From Cercophora sp. LCS_1 (Eukaryota; Ascomycota; Sordariomycetes; Sordariales; Lasiosphaeriaceae), in the NCBI GenBank assembly GCA_036250225.1, contig JAPZLL010000016.1:186001-250000 (forward strand): 64,000 nt of DNA, written 5' to 3'. Shown here piece after piece: positions 1 through 10,737 of the stretch (positions within the stretch are counted from its first letter, which is position 1; every line of letters starts with the position of its first letter). The position numbers and the translations under genes are program-made. The notes below the pieces were generated by a model. That model worked only from the letters and a program-made list of their open reading frames with translations, ran no database searches and had not been told where the DNA came from.

Positions 1-1666
1 GAAGGTGCGTCGATGATGGTTCCCAACGACTGGTGGCGTATCCCATCCAATCCGACCTTGTGTTGTGAGGCCGAAACGCACTTCATGTCCGCAATTTGGG
101 AGCAAACAACCCCAAACCAGCATCTAGCTGGACTTGGCAAGGCTATCTAGATCGCACATTAACGGATGACCGGGCAGCTGACTTGTCACAGGTGTGTGTG
201 CGTGTGTACAAGTTTTTCGCACTACCGCCTCATCGTGTGTCGCGGATAGAGCGTGTCCACGGGTTGACAACGCGCCAGGGCCAAAACAAAACGGAGAACG
301 GGAGGCCTTTGCCGGCCGAATGAACATGCGCCAGTAAACCACTTCTGGCTCAGAGGGCATAGTGGCGTTCCCCCTCCATTACCTTCCCCGGCTTGCCAGC
401 GCAGCAAAGGGGCGTTTTCCGTGCAACCACACAACCGGCGCATGGACAACAGGCCTAATGGGAAACCTGATCCCACATCTCACGGGGCGGTCCGGGGCGT
501 CTGTGGCGTACTGCGCAGAAGCACACGGGGGAGCGAATCGGGGAAGAAACCTAAGAGGGATCCGGACCTTGCGCTAGAATGGCTTCAAGTGACCGACAAT
601 GCATAGCCAAGCCTTGTTTTCTAGAAGGGCGCTGGGTGCGCCAGTTGTACCTGGGAGTGAGAGAAGAGGCCCAAGGTGTAAGCACCGCATCATGTATGTC
701 GGTCTCTCACCGTCTATCTATCTGTTGCACGAGAACAGCAGCGGCAGTGAGAGGGTCAGAGCAAGGTGACAAGCCGAAGAGCAAGCGTTTTGCTTGCGCA
801 GGCAGGCAGGAGCTGGCAGCTCGCGGCCTTGTAACCACAACATATCGGCCAGCCAGTCCAGCTGCCGAGCCAAAGCATGCCATACGAGCAGGGAGCAGGA
901 GAGAACAGTACCCAGCTGGACAGGCCGTCGGCGAGCGAGCAAGAACAATAAAATAAACACCAAGCGCGTCTACGCCCAGTCGGCGGATACCAATCCTGGT
1001 CTTGCTCTTCCCCCTATCCGAAACCTCCACCTAGAACCACCACACGTCAACGCCACTCACCACCACCCTATTTTCCACCAATCCCACTTTTTCCCTCTTA
1101 GCGTAGAAATGAGATATATCGATTCGGAGGCGGGTAGCGCACGCAGACAACTCACACTTCCCTGCCTTGTTTTTGACCAGACAACGACCCTCTCGGCATG
1201 GGCGATCCGGAGCCGGGCGAACGAGTAAACCTGGGCTCCGGGGAAATCGAACCATCAACCCCCAAGGACGAAACGAGAATGTCACGGAGTGTAATCTCGG
1301 CGCGAGAACGCCACGGCCATATCCATCCATTCCTCATCAACGAAACTACCCTACACAACCCAGCCCAACCATACCTAGCTACCTCAACCAGGCTCAGTTA
1401 CCAACACCCGATCACATCATCCCTCTATCCCGCTGCCGGGTAAGATCGGGTTGTGTGAAGAACCATAAAAACCCCCCATCCCATCCCTATCCCCATGCTT
1501 AACCTCCCTACAAAGAGAGGGAGAGAGACAGAAACATCAGAGCAGCAAGCAAGCAGATAACACCATCCATCCACCAGTCCTGCCCCAGGTACGCCTTGGG
1601 TCGTCCCTCCCCTCTTCTCTCTATACGACATCAACCACTCCCACATATATCACCCCCGAAGCAACG
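1..1666. other. Non-coding left flank
   Basis: No convincing gene is visible. Short open frames exist in all phases but lack splice logic and protein-like composition. The last 150 bases are pyrimidine-rich and look like the leader of the small open frame that starts at 1667. A gene may lie beyond the left edge. Confidence 0.5.
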
Positions 1667-1879
1667 ATGCCTCACAGCGTCAAGAGCAACACTCAAGCGC
1701 CCAAGCCCAGCATCCTCCTTCCCCACGGTACTCCCTCCGCCACAAGTGGGCTCAAGAACGTCACCATCACCTCGACGGCCATCGGCGGGCCCTCTCCCAT
1801 GCTCACCGACTGGTCTCTAACCAGAGAGCGCGACAAGCTCACCACGGCCGAAATCCTCTACGCCGGTGCAACCAAGTGA
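1667..1879 (+). CDS. Possible small protein, 70 aa, unknown function
   Basis: This is a single-exon frame of 70 codons, from an ATG preceded by a pyrimidine-rich, ATG-poor leader (about 1560-1666) to a TGA at 1879. The start context (GCAACG before ATG) is acceptable for a fungus. The protein is soluble and polar. It has a Ser/Thr/Pro-rich first half and a charged C-terminal half containing LTDWSLTRERDKLTTAEILY, which could form a short helix. No signal peptide, membrane segment or known domain is visible. The balanced composition and leader make it more credible than other short frames nearby, but I recognise no family. It could equally be a chance frame, and transcript or homologue evidence would decide. 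Confidence 0.4.
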   Translation: MPHSVKSNTQAPKPSILLPHGTPSATSGLKNVTITSTAIGGPSPMLTDWSLTRERDKLTTAEILYAGATK

Positions 1880-2333
1880 CAGACACGGGACATCCAGTAC
1901 GTGTCAACCAATACCCCTGGTTTATTAGAAGCAGTGTTGACACCAGGTAACTCTCATCTCAGCTGGGAAAACCATGAAAAAAGAGGCACTCGCCACAGTC
2001 ACTCGTTTCAAGGTGGGATGTTTCATGCACATCAACTTTCGCTGTCAAAACCGCATGTATCACCAGGCTCACAGCGCGTGTTCGTGTGGACAATGGGTTT
2101 CTCGATGAGAGCGGGTCGTTTCCGATTCCACCACTGTATTTTTGCTTCTCTTCCTTTGATCATGCTTCCAATTCAAATACCATCCTTTCCCGTGATGCCA
2201 CGTACCCAAAACGTAAAGACGCCCGAAAACAAGAGATCGCGACAACATGCCTGCTTTCCCGTCTAGTGAAACGCAGTTGTAGTTTTGAAACAGTGGTGTT
2301 TTTTTGTTTTTTTTTTTTCCTTTTCGACATGTG
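1880..2333. other. Intergenic, convergent 3' ends
   Basis: This is the likely 3' UTR space between the small + strand frame and the cystathionine beta-lyase gene on the - strand. A T-run lies at about 2298-2318. No gene is seen. Confidence 0.5.
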
Positions 2334-3734
2334 TTAGTTCTCCGCTGATGTCGGTGACACCTGTGGTTCTGCTGCGTCTGCTCCATTTGCGTGGAAGCCA
2401 TCTATTGAGAGGGTTACGGCGCCGGCTTGGACGAGCTGGGGACGGGATTAGCTACGCACGTAAGGGGACGATCCGACACAACTCACAGCGCGGGATAAAT
2501 CGTCGATAAGATCATTCACATCCTCGATTCCGACACACAGACGAATGATATCCTCGGGCATCTGTCTCTCTGCCCTTGTCTTGGCATCGATGCTTGCGTG
2601 GCTCATGCGGCAGGGCATGCTGATCAAGCTGTTGACGCAGCCAAAGCTGACGCTAATGCCCCAAAGCCTAGCCGCCTCGACGACGCGCTCGGAGAGAGCG
2701 ATGTCGCCCGTCTCAAACGAGAGCACAGCACCTGCACCCCTCGCGATGGACCAGTGGAGGTCGTACTGAGGATGGGAGCGGAGCCCAGGGTAGCGGACCT
2801 TGAACCCATGGGACTCGAGAAATTCTGCGATGCGCTGGGCATTGGCTTGCTGCTTCTCCATGCGGATCGCCAGCGTCTTGACACCGCGCATCAAGAGGAA
2901 CGAATCGTTGGGAGACAACCCACAGCCCGTGGCGTTGATGGTGAAGTACATCTTGTCGGCCAGCTCCGGGTCGGCGCAGGCAATGACGCCCGCCATGATG
3001 TCGTGGTGACCCGAGAGGTACTTGGTACCAGACTCGTAAACGACGTCGGCCCCGAGATCCAAGGGGTTGCATAGCATGGGCGAAAGCATCGTGTTGTCGA
3101 CAACGACCAACGCCTTGGGATTGGCGTCATGGGATGCCCGCGCAATGGTGGGGATGTCGACTATCTTGATCAGGGGATTCGTCGGTGTCTCGAGGAGCAC
3201 CATGGCCGTCTTTTCGTTGAGAACCTCGCGCACGCGGTCAACGTCGGTAGTGTCGACATGGTGGACGACAACACCCTGGTTGTTCTTGAGATACGTGAGC
3301 AGCCGGTTCGTGCCTCCGTAGAGGTCGTCACCGGTGATGACCTCGTCGCCTGGCCTCAGGAGGCGGGAAATCACATCTAGGGCACCCATGCCTGAGCTCA
3401 CGGCCAGGGCACGTGTGGCATTCATGATCTTGGCCAGGTGACGCTCGAGGTGCGTTCGGGTGGGGTTACCAGAGCGTGTGTAGTCATACTCGCTCCCGCC
3501 GTTGGACGAGGTCTGCTTGAAGGTTGCCGACTGGTAGATGGGGATGCTGGAGGCGCCATACTGGTCCTTGGTCTCGGTGTAGACGAGTTCGGTTGCGAGG
3601 GCATATCGACTGCGGCCAACCTGCGGGCTCGATGGTGCCGGCGACGGCGGGAGGGTGTGGCCGTCAAGGTCCAATTTGGGGATGCCCTTGCCCGCAGCCT
3701 GCGAGGCTGGGTTGGACCCGTTTGGAGAGGCCAT
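2334..3734 (-). CDS. Cystathionine beta-lyase (PLP-dependent)
   Basis: The enzyme cleaves cystathionine to homocysteine, pyruvate and ammonia in methionine synthesis. Exons on the minus strand are 3734-2487 and 2435-2334. The 51-nt intron (2486-2436) has GTGAGT and CAG borders, and the predicted protein is 449 aa. The Cys/Met-metabolism PLP fold is clear: an N-terminal YGASSIPIYQSATF segment, the cofactor-binding region SSGMGALDVISRLLRPGDEV, VVDNTMLSP, and the Schiff-base lysine in SGTKYLSGHHD (about K238). The last exon supplies the normal family ending (LVQAGAVTLSIDGF). ATG at 3734 is the first in-frame ATG; the frame extends further upstream only through non-ATG codons. The N-terminal 45 residues are Pro/Ser-rich and not conserved in the family. 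A cystathionine gamma-synthase or gamma-lyase is less likely given the overall match to fungal beta-lyases. Confidence 0.93.
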
Positions 3735-4575
3735 GTTGCCCGTTCTGCTGCTGCTGCAACTAGTGACTCCTCTGACTCTACCACGAGGACGATTGGCAGC
3801 TGCAACAGCGGTTGTGGTTGCGATTGCGCGATGGCGGGGCAGCGGTGGACAAAGCTGAGGTGTCACGGCAGACCGCACGAGTCAAAAGGTCGGCGCAGTG
3901 CGAGTGAGGAACATAGATGAGGGAGTAAAAGAGTGCTGGGAGTAGAGGAATGCAAAGTGCTAGTCACATCAGTCAGGCCTTCTCCAGTCTGCGACGTCTA
4001 ATTGCCCAATTGCCCCAGGGACCCCTTGCCGGCCGACCGCTTTTTCCATCCGAGTCCGGAGAGGGGAGGGAGGAGCGATGCCGGGTGACATGCGTTTTTG
4101 CGGGGAAACCGCTGGTCGCGCCCCTGGCCCAAGTACCTCGCTAACTTTCAAGTCGCTAGGCCGCTGTGGGGCCAAAAATGACGTGCTGACAGTCCCTGGC
4201 CGAGAAGTCGCCTCTCGTCGTGCACAAGGTAACAAGTAGATGCTGTTTTACCCCCTGGTGGGATAGGTGGTGCCGTGTATCACGGGAGGGAATTATCCAC
4301 GCCAGCGGGTCGCTCGGAATCACCCAGTTACCGACCAGCATCCAACGGGGCCCCAATCGTCTGCCGTATCTGCTGCGTCGATAATCAACGGTGTCTTGTG
4401 CCTATTAATTGATACATATACCGGTAAGCTTTGCTCCTGCACAGAGGTTGGACATTCATCCTCTGCGCTAGCTCTGTACTTCGCATGTGTACACACCCTA
4501 TTTATCCCCATCTATCCTTGGCCATGCAGCTGGAATGCGCCTCTGGGATCCCGCCATACCCTCTCCGTCCCAAGT
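3735..4575. other. Intergenic, cystathionine beta-lyase promoter and Msp1 3' flank
   Basis: This stretch contains the upstream region of the lyase gene and the 3' flank of the Msp1 gene. Both are on the minus strand, so this is a tandem spacer. No coding frame or RNA gene is seen. Confidence 0.5.
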
Positions 4576-5939
4576 CTAATCCGGCGAGAGTTGGGCGTGG
4601 TCCTCATCGTCAGCGTCCTCGGTGATCTCGGTGATCCCGTCATTTATTGCTGTTGACGACTTGGTTTGTGACTTGATTCGTGTTCGAGCGTGGTTATCCA
4701 TGAGAATTTGCCCGCCACCCCTCCTGCCGAAGAAGTCCTCCGTCCTGATACCTCGAACATCGTTGCCGTTGACGTGGGCCATCGAGCCCCCGGAAGCACG
4801 CTTCTCCCGTATGTATTCCCTTACCGGAACCATAGCAGCATCTCTACACGCCTCCTTGATATCGCTACCAGACATACCTGCGGTTACCTTTGCGATGTAG
4901 TCAATGTCGAACCCCGGGTCACGTTTTGTGTCTCCCAGAACCAGTTGCAAGATGCGGCGACGCTGTTGCGGTCCCGGCAGTGATACCGGGAACTTTTTGG
5001 GCATTCGCCGCAGGATAGCCTCGTCAATGTCGTTGATCCTGTTGGTTGCACCAAGAACCACAATCCTAGCGGGCGAGCCGGTGGCATTTGTGGATGTGAG
5101 ACCGTCCCAAAGGGTCATGAATCTACAGGCCCGTCAGTAAAAGACTCGGATATCAGCCAGAGATAGTCAGCCTACTCAGCTTTCACCATGCCACTAGCTT
5201 CGTGTTCGCCGCTTCTTCGTGTGCCTAGAACAGCATCGATCTCGTCGATAAAAATGATAGCGGGCTGGAGTTTATGGGCGAGCGAGAAGACAGCGCGGAC
5301 GAGTTTGTTGGAGTCGCCATACCACTTCTCGGTAAGGGTAGAAATATGAAGGTTGATGAAGGAGGCGCCGCTCTCGTGGGCAACCGCCTTGGCAAGCATG
5401 GTCTTGCCGCATCCGGGAGGCCCATAGAGCAAGACACCCGAAGGTGCTGATAGGAGTGGTCCGCCATGGGAATAGAGATGAGGCATCGTGAGCGGATAGA
5501 TGATGGACTCTTTGAGTTCCTCAATGATGTCCTCTAGGCCGCCGATGTCAGAGAAGCCGACGGGTATGTCCTCCGGGGCGACAACCTCCAGGGCTACCTG
5601 GTTCTCATACTCGTTGAGAACCAGATTGTCAAGTCTTGATGCATGGCCGGACTCATCGCTGCCATCGCCTGCCTCTCCTCCGGAAGGTTCTTTCCGTAGC
5701 TTTCTTATCCTCTGGAGGTTCGCCTCGGCCTTGAGTCTTGCCTGCTCGTGCTTTTCTCGATCTGGGTCGACCAGCTTCGCTAAGTAGGGGCCGACAACGT
5801 CGCGGAACAGGAAATATGCGGAAACTGTCTATAAGCACGGGTCAGAACATGGCAGGGCCAGGGTGGGCTGCTCTCGACCTACGCTGGCGATAATGACCAT
5901 GCCCGAGACGAGGTCCCGGTACCGCTTTTGGTCGCTCAT
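4576..5939 (-). CDS. msp1: Msp1/ATAD1 family membrane-anchored AAA-ATPase
   Basis: Msp1 extracts mislocalised tail-anchored proteins from the mitochondrial outer membrane and peroxisomes. Exons are 5939-5883, 5828-5176 and 5122-4576. The introns of 54 and 53 nt use GTAGGT and GTAGGC donors, and the product is 418 aa. Residues 10-27 (LVSGMVIIASTVSAYFLF) form the single N-terminal membrane anchor. A charged linker follows, then the AAA module: VGFSDIGGLEDIIEELKESI, Walker A GPPGCGKT (155-162), the substrate-facing loop TEKWYGDSNKLV, Walker B IIFIDEIDAVLG, sensor 1 GATNR and the arginine fingers LRRMPKKF. The C-terminal tail is acidic and variable. Length and domain order match Msp1 rather than Yta7, spastin or Bcs1. 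The ATG at 5939 is supported because it gives the membrane anchor directly across the first splice. Confidence 0.95.
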
Positions 5940-6571
5940 GATGCGCCGAGCGACGCTGCGCAGGCGCTTGCACAGTAGCTTCTATCCAATGGCGCTGGCG
6001 CAGGCCGTCTCGGGTTGTGCGTTGTTTAGGTTCGTGGGCAGAAGAATACTGGTCAAACAGCGGTGTTGCGCATCCCCAAAGAGCAGATGGAGACGGGAGC
6101 TGGCAATGCGCGGCAGAGCACATGCAAAGGGGGAGTTGAATAGCGCCACTAGTGGCTGAAACTTACGGACGTGTTACGCGTACCATTGGCTGAAGCGGCA
6201 AAAATACGCCAAGCAAAGCATTGAAGACCCCCTGGACGCTTTGGAGCAACACCAATTGAGTTTTGAGAAGAAAAACAACAATTCAATGGATAGATGAATT
6301 ATCTGCTGAACCACCGCGCAAAGTTGGGTCAGTAAACCGGATAACGGACTGGTTGTAAAATAGGTAGGGTCAGTGTATTTACCGGAAGCGGCGGACTTTT
6401 TGGCTTCCTCGGCTTCCTCGTGGGACAGCAAGCTGAGGGCTCGTAAATTCCGGAGGTGATTCCCAAGATAGCACATATGTTTCGCCCGAAGGCATTCCCG
6501 TTGAAAAGAAGCAACTTCTAAAAGTGCCTCTTTCGGCCTTAATCTTTCCATTCACGTCTATAATTCAGCAT
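5940..6571. other. Intergenic, Msp1 promoter side
   Basis: This is the spacer between Msp1 and the Clr5-domain gene. A 125-codon minus-strand frame (6551-6174) begins protein-like but degenerates into intron-like text (GTAAAT donor, CTGACC, CAG at about 6389-6350). It is more likely 3' UTR or decayed sequence than a gene. Confidence 0.4.
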
Positions 6572-8262
6572 TTATGGAACCAGCTCTCTTGGAAGTTCTT
6601 CCGGTCTTGCTTGGTTTTGTAATGTCAAGAGGTAGTCCTCAGGACATCGAACCAACTTCCTCCACTTTGCCACTTTATCAGGCTGTTGGTGCCCAAAACC
6701 CAGAAACCAGGGACATATTATTGCCCCAAACGTAGCGTTGGGCAGACCCAGCGTCAAACAAAACTGAGTAAACCAAGCCTGACGCTCCAAAGCCTTTGTA
6801 AGCAACGGTCCTACGTCTCCCTCACGCCCCGTCTCGACGCAGAGAAGTGCGCGGACCATACTGGCGCATCCAGCGGCGAGGTGGGAAGTCGGGTCGTTCC
6901 TTTCAATTGCCAACCATGCATCAATCGCACCTAAAAGTCCTTCGGCATCCTCGTCGTACCCATAGAATATTGCCTGCACCACGAGATGCATCAACCAGAG
7001 ACACTGATGCCCCGACAACACGAACGTCGGCTCCCCACAAATCTCACTCATAGTACGCAACAACCTCTGCAACTCAACGCCATCCCCATACACCGGCTCG
7101 GTAAACCAATAGAACTCTGCGGGGGCCAGCTCCTTCCCATCGCCCCTGCCCTTGAACGACGTTGCCATCAGATCCAACCTCACCCTCCCCGCCGTGTTCA
7201 GTACAACCATCAACTCGTCCACGCCAAGACCCATCAACCGTCTTACCGCCATCGCCAACGGATGTCCCTTGCCGAAAACAGCTTCACATAGGTCGGCGAC
7301 AAATCTGACGAGCATCCGCCCAACCTCGGGATTCCACCCAAAGAGAACCACAAATGCCTGCACTAGCCTTGTGAACATCAACACATCTTGCTCCTTTATC
7401 AACGCGGCCAACCCATCCAGCCTCTTATTGACGCGGCTCAACACCGCAGCATCACTCTCTGCCCCGCTTACTTCCTCCCACAACGCCGTCACCCAGTTCA
7501 TAATCCTGATGCTTGAAAATTGACCCTCCCGCGAGATAAACATCTTCATACATGGATCAAAAATCCAGACTCCACTATCAAGACCGCCACTCATGTAGTC
7601 CCGATATAGAACAAACACCTCGCCAAAGGCATCATCGGGCATCTTTGCGGGAACAGAAAGCATCCTGACGGGATCAGGGGAGGGCGTTCGCACTACGATG
7701 CCGCCGGCATTACCTATTTCTAGGTTTTGTCCCGAGTCCTCAATCCTGACAATGACGTCCGGCTTCCGTTTCAGGTAGCGCGATATGTCATCCCAGTCGA
7801 CGGGACGGCCGTGAAGGTAAAAAACGGAGTCGTTCTTACCGGCACGGTCACGCTGCTGTTTGAGGGCGAGGAGTGATTTGATGGTGGCTTCTGTGTTATT
7901 CTTGCGGAGCGACCAGGCTTTTAAGCGGATTTTGTACATGCGGTCTCTGGTCTTGTTAGTATCCAGCCTCTTGGAATCCAGCCTTACATATCTCAGGGGG
8001 GGAAGCATCGGACAAGGGGGAGGGGTTGATCATGTGGAATATGAAAAACTGTTTCATACGTTGCAAAGAAGTTGTGCTTCTCTTCCATGTATTGACGGAC
8101 TTCACGCAGGGCCTTGTTTTCGTGCAGGTAAAGGGACGTGATGATATCCCGGAACTTGTCCCAGTCTTCGGCAGTTGCATACTTGGACTGTTTGGTTGCA
8201 GGACCTCCTTCGCTGCTATCCGGGGGTTTGGAACGGAGAGGAACGTGGCGTACGTTTTTCAT
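6572..8262 (-). CDS. Clr5-domain protein, function unknown
   Basis: Exons are 8262-8060 and 7946-6572. The 113-nt intron (8059-7947) has a GTATGA donor, a perfect TACTAAC branch site and a CAG acceptor, and the product is 525 aa. Residues 28-80 are a Clr5 domain (EDWDKFRDIITSLYLHENKAL, then EEKHNFFAT spliced to DRMYKIRLKAWSLRKN). This domain is common in filamentous fungi and named after a fission-yeast silencing factor. The remaining 430 residues are helical and rich in Leu and aromatic residues, with a short stretch (SRYLKRKPDVIVRIEDS) followed by helical-repeat-like text. No catalytic motif is visible. The splice that restores the Clr5 signature makes the gene model firm. The role is unknown; proteins of this type are often lineage-variable. 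Confidence 0.82.
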
Positions 8263-9056
8263 TTTGCTCGCTTTAGCTCTTTCGAATAGAGAAAGTCAAG
8301 GTTTGTTAAACACAGGATATATTGGCTGCGAGCAGCCGTTTATCAATGACAGAAAAGATATCTCGAGGGAGTGCAAAGGGTCCTTGCAGCAGGCAGCGAG
8401 GATTTGGGAACGGCCTAGATCAAGCCCCTTGTGACGCCATTGGGAACAGGAACCGAAGGATCGTTGGATTGCAAGACGTTGGCGGCTGTTGGTAAGGTAG
8501 ATTCGCTTGTCCCGGACCTTGGCTTGGGGCGGCAGGACAGAAGGTCGCAAGTTTGCCCGAAAACGGTAAAGAACCAGACCAACGCGGAACTTTTGACTTC
8601 ACCGCTTTGCTTTGCAGGCGCCTTGCTCACCTTGGCATAGGATAAAGTGTGCACAAACCACAGGTTTTTGGGGTGAAATATATAATCAATCAAATCCGAA
8701 TCCCAATCTTCCAACACAAAATATCTGGTCGCTTTCATGTGCGCAGTTGAAGATACATGTCGTGGCCGAAATTCCAGTACCGAAAGTGGGGCGAGCGTCT
8801 CGACGCTTGCAAAGTTACAGCGCCACAATCGCTGTGTCGGAAAGCTTGGCGGTGCACTGACGCGCATCACTCACTGTGCCCCGCGTTGATGATTTGTTTA
8901 CTTTCGCGGCGCGGCAACAAGCACTACCCGTTTCACTGACCAACTCCACCGTTTTCGCGCCGATAACGTTTCCGCCGGCCAACGCGTATATTCAACTGAG
9001 CTACATAGCTCCACAGACCCCAATTTCGTCCAATTGACTCGTGCGCGCGTCATCCG
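8263..9056. other. Divergent promoter region, Clr5 gene / pcs1
   Basis: This intergenic stretch separates two divergently transcribed genes. It holds ACGCG-type motifs near the pcs1 start, described separately. No RNA gene is recognised. Confidence 0.5.
8859..8987. promoter_or_regulatory. ACGCG-type (MCB/MBF-like) motif group upstream of pcs1
   Basis: Three related motifs lie 70-200 bp before the pcs1 ATG: GACGCGC at 8859-8865, TTTTCGCGCC at 8952-8961 and a perfect MluI box ACGCGT at 8982-8987. MBF binds ACGCGN in ascomycetes and drives G1/S transcription. That these sites function here is inference. Confidence 0.4.
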
Positions 9057-10737
9057 ATGTCAAGGGCCAAAGTCGCTCGCTCAAATTTGCTGGAATTGGT
9101 GGATTCGGACTCGGACGACGGACTCGGCGGCAATAACTACAGCATCGCCAAACCCGTCGCCGCCGCCGCCGCCGCCGCCAAAACCAGCAAGAACCAGCCA
9201 GCAATGCCCCCAAAGAAGGCTGCCGCCGCCGCCAAAGGCGCAGCCGGTCGCCAGGCCGCCAACAAAGTCACCAAGCCAGCACCACCAAAGGCGACGACGC
9301 GTCGCGGCAGCGGGCGCGCGGCCGCCGCCGCTCTCGAAGCTGCTGCCGAAGAGGAATCCCGAACGGCGCTCGCAGAAAAGCCGACCAATGCGCAGCCTAA
9401 AGCGCCAGTGCGGGGGAGGAAGAAGGCCGCTCCTGCCCCGGAGCCGGAACAGGAGGACACCGTCATGGAGGATGCGACCGAGGAGCCTGTGACTAAGCCG
9501 AGGGCGACCCGTGGCCGCCCGAAGAAGACCGTCGAAGATAACGCTCCGAAAGAAGCGCCAGCGCCGAAGGGACGTCTGGGGAGGAAGAAGGTACAGCCAG
9601 TAGTGGAGGAAGGACCGGAGGAGGCCGAGGATGAGCCGACGGAGATACCAGAAACACAGCAGCCAGGGGCGCGGGCAGAGGCAGAGGAGATGGAAGAGGA
9701 CGAGACGGAACTCCCGCCTCCAACGCGCTTCTCGGATCCAGTCGAGCCGAGCCGCCAGGCGTCGTTGAGCAGCCCATCCAAGAGGCCAAGCTACCCATCA
9801 GATAGTGGCGGGGAACCGGCGCTGCGTCGCCGATTGGGAGAGATGACGCAAAAGTACGAGGGCTTGGAGGCCAAGTATCGGGATCTGAGGGAGGTTGCCG
9901 TAAGGGAAGCCGAGCGCAACTTTGACCGTCTCAAGACGCAAACAGAGGATAAAGCCAAGGGTAAGGACCGGATCTCCTCTGTCGGATTCCTCCGTTGCTA
10001 ACGTACCCATCAGCCGCCGACCAGCTCATTGCCAGTCTAAAAGCCGAGCTAGCCGCCCGGAAAGAGGAGGCAAAGGAAGTCATTCAACTTCGAAAGCAGC
10101 TCGAGGCCAGCGAGGCCAGAGCCGACGACCTACAAACCCGCGTTGCAGGGCTCACCAAATCCCTCGCCGAGTCCAAAACCGAGATCAAATCCCTCAACAT
10201 GAAGCTCACCGCCGCCCGATCTGCCGAGGCCTCAGCAGTCGCCTCCATCAAAGTGCCCAACAGCGCCATGAAGGGCAGCACCGCCGCCATCAAGGGCGCG
10301 GTAGCAAGCTCGCAGCAGGCCACCCTTTCCGCCCAAATGAAAGAAGACCTCTACGCCGATCTGACGGGTCTAATCATGCGCAGCGCCAAGCGCGAGAGCA
10401 GTGACGATGTTTACGACTGCATCCAGACCGGACGGAACGGAAGTATGTGCCTCTGCTTCCAGTGCAAATTCTGTCCCCCCCTTTTGCTAACGATGATAAC
10501 GCAGCACTCCACTTCAAACTCGAAATCCCGAATGATGCTTCCGGGGAGAGCTTTGAAGACGCCCAGTTCCGCTACACGCCCATGCTCGACCCGAGCCGGG
10601 ATCGCCCTCTTATTGAGATTCTTCCCGACTTTTTGGTCGAGGAGATCACCTTCCCGAGGCCACACGCCATCAAGTTTTATGCGCGCGTCATGAAGGCCTT
10701 GACCGAGGCACCACCGCCGCCTGAGTCGCCTGAGTAA
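9057..10737 (+). CDS. Monopolin-type chromosome segregation protein Pcs1/Csm1
   Basis: Csm1/Pcs1 clamps kinetochore microtubule sites and helps organise rDNA and centromeres. Exons are 9057-9960, 10014-10442 and 10505-10737. The introns of 53 and 62 nt both carry GCTAAC branch sites, and the product is 521 aa. The C-terminal globular Csm1 domain (about 385-515) is clear, with DDVYDCIQTGRNG spliced to TLHFKLEIPND, then DPSRDRPLIEILPDFLVEEI and a final helix. Ahead of it is a coiled coil (about 260-360, LRRRLGEMTQKYEGLEAKYR onward), which mediates dimerisation. The first 250 residues are disordered and basic, with poly-Ala runs and an AT-hook-like TRGRPKK at about 151-157. Splicing restores the family signature at both junctions, so the model is secure. 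Confidence 0.92.

Noticed and set aside
3735..3878. Longer cystathionine beta-lyase N-terminus from 3878
   Set aside because: The upstream frame opens with GTG, not ATG. ATG 3734 gives a normal protein.
6174..6551. 125-codon minus-strand frame between Clr5 gene and Msp1
   Set aside because: The start is protein-like but it passes into intron-like and AT-rich text without a conserved motif. It is probably 3' UTR or a decayed remnant.
9137..9781. 214-codon frame antisense to pcs1
   Set aside because: It is an antisense shadow of the Ala/Pro/Glu-rich coding region; the composition mirrors the real gene.
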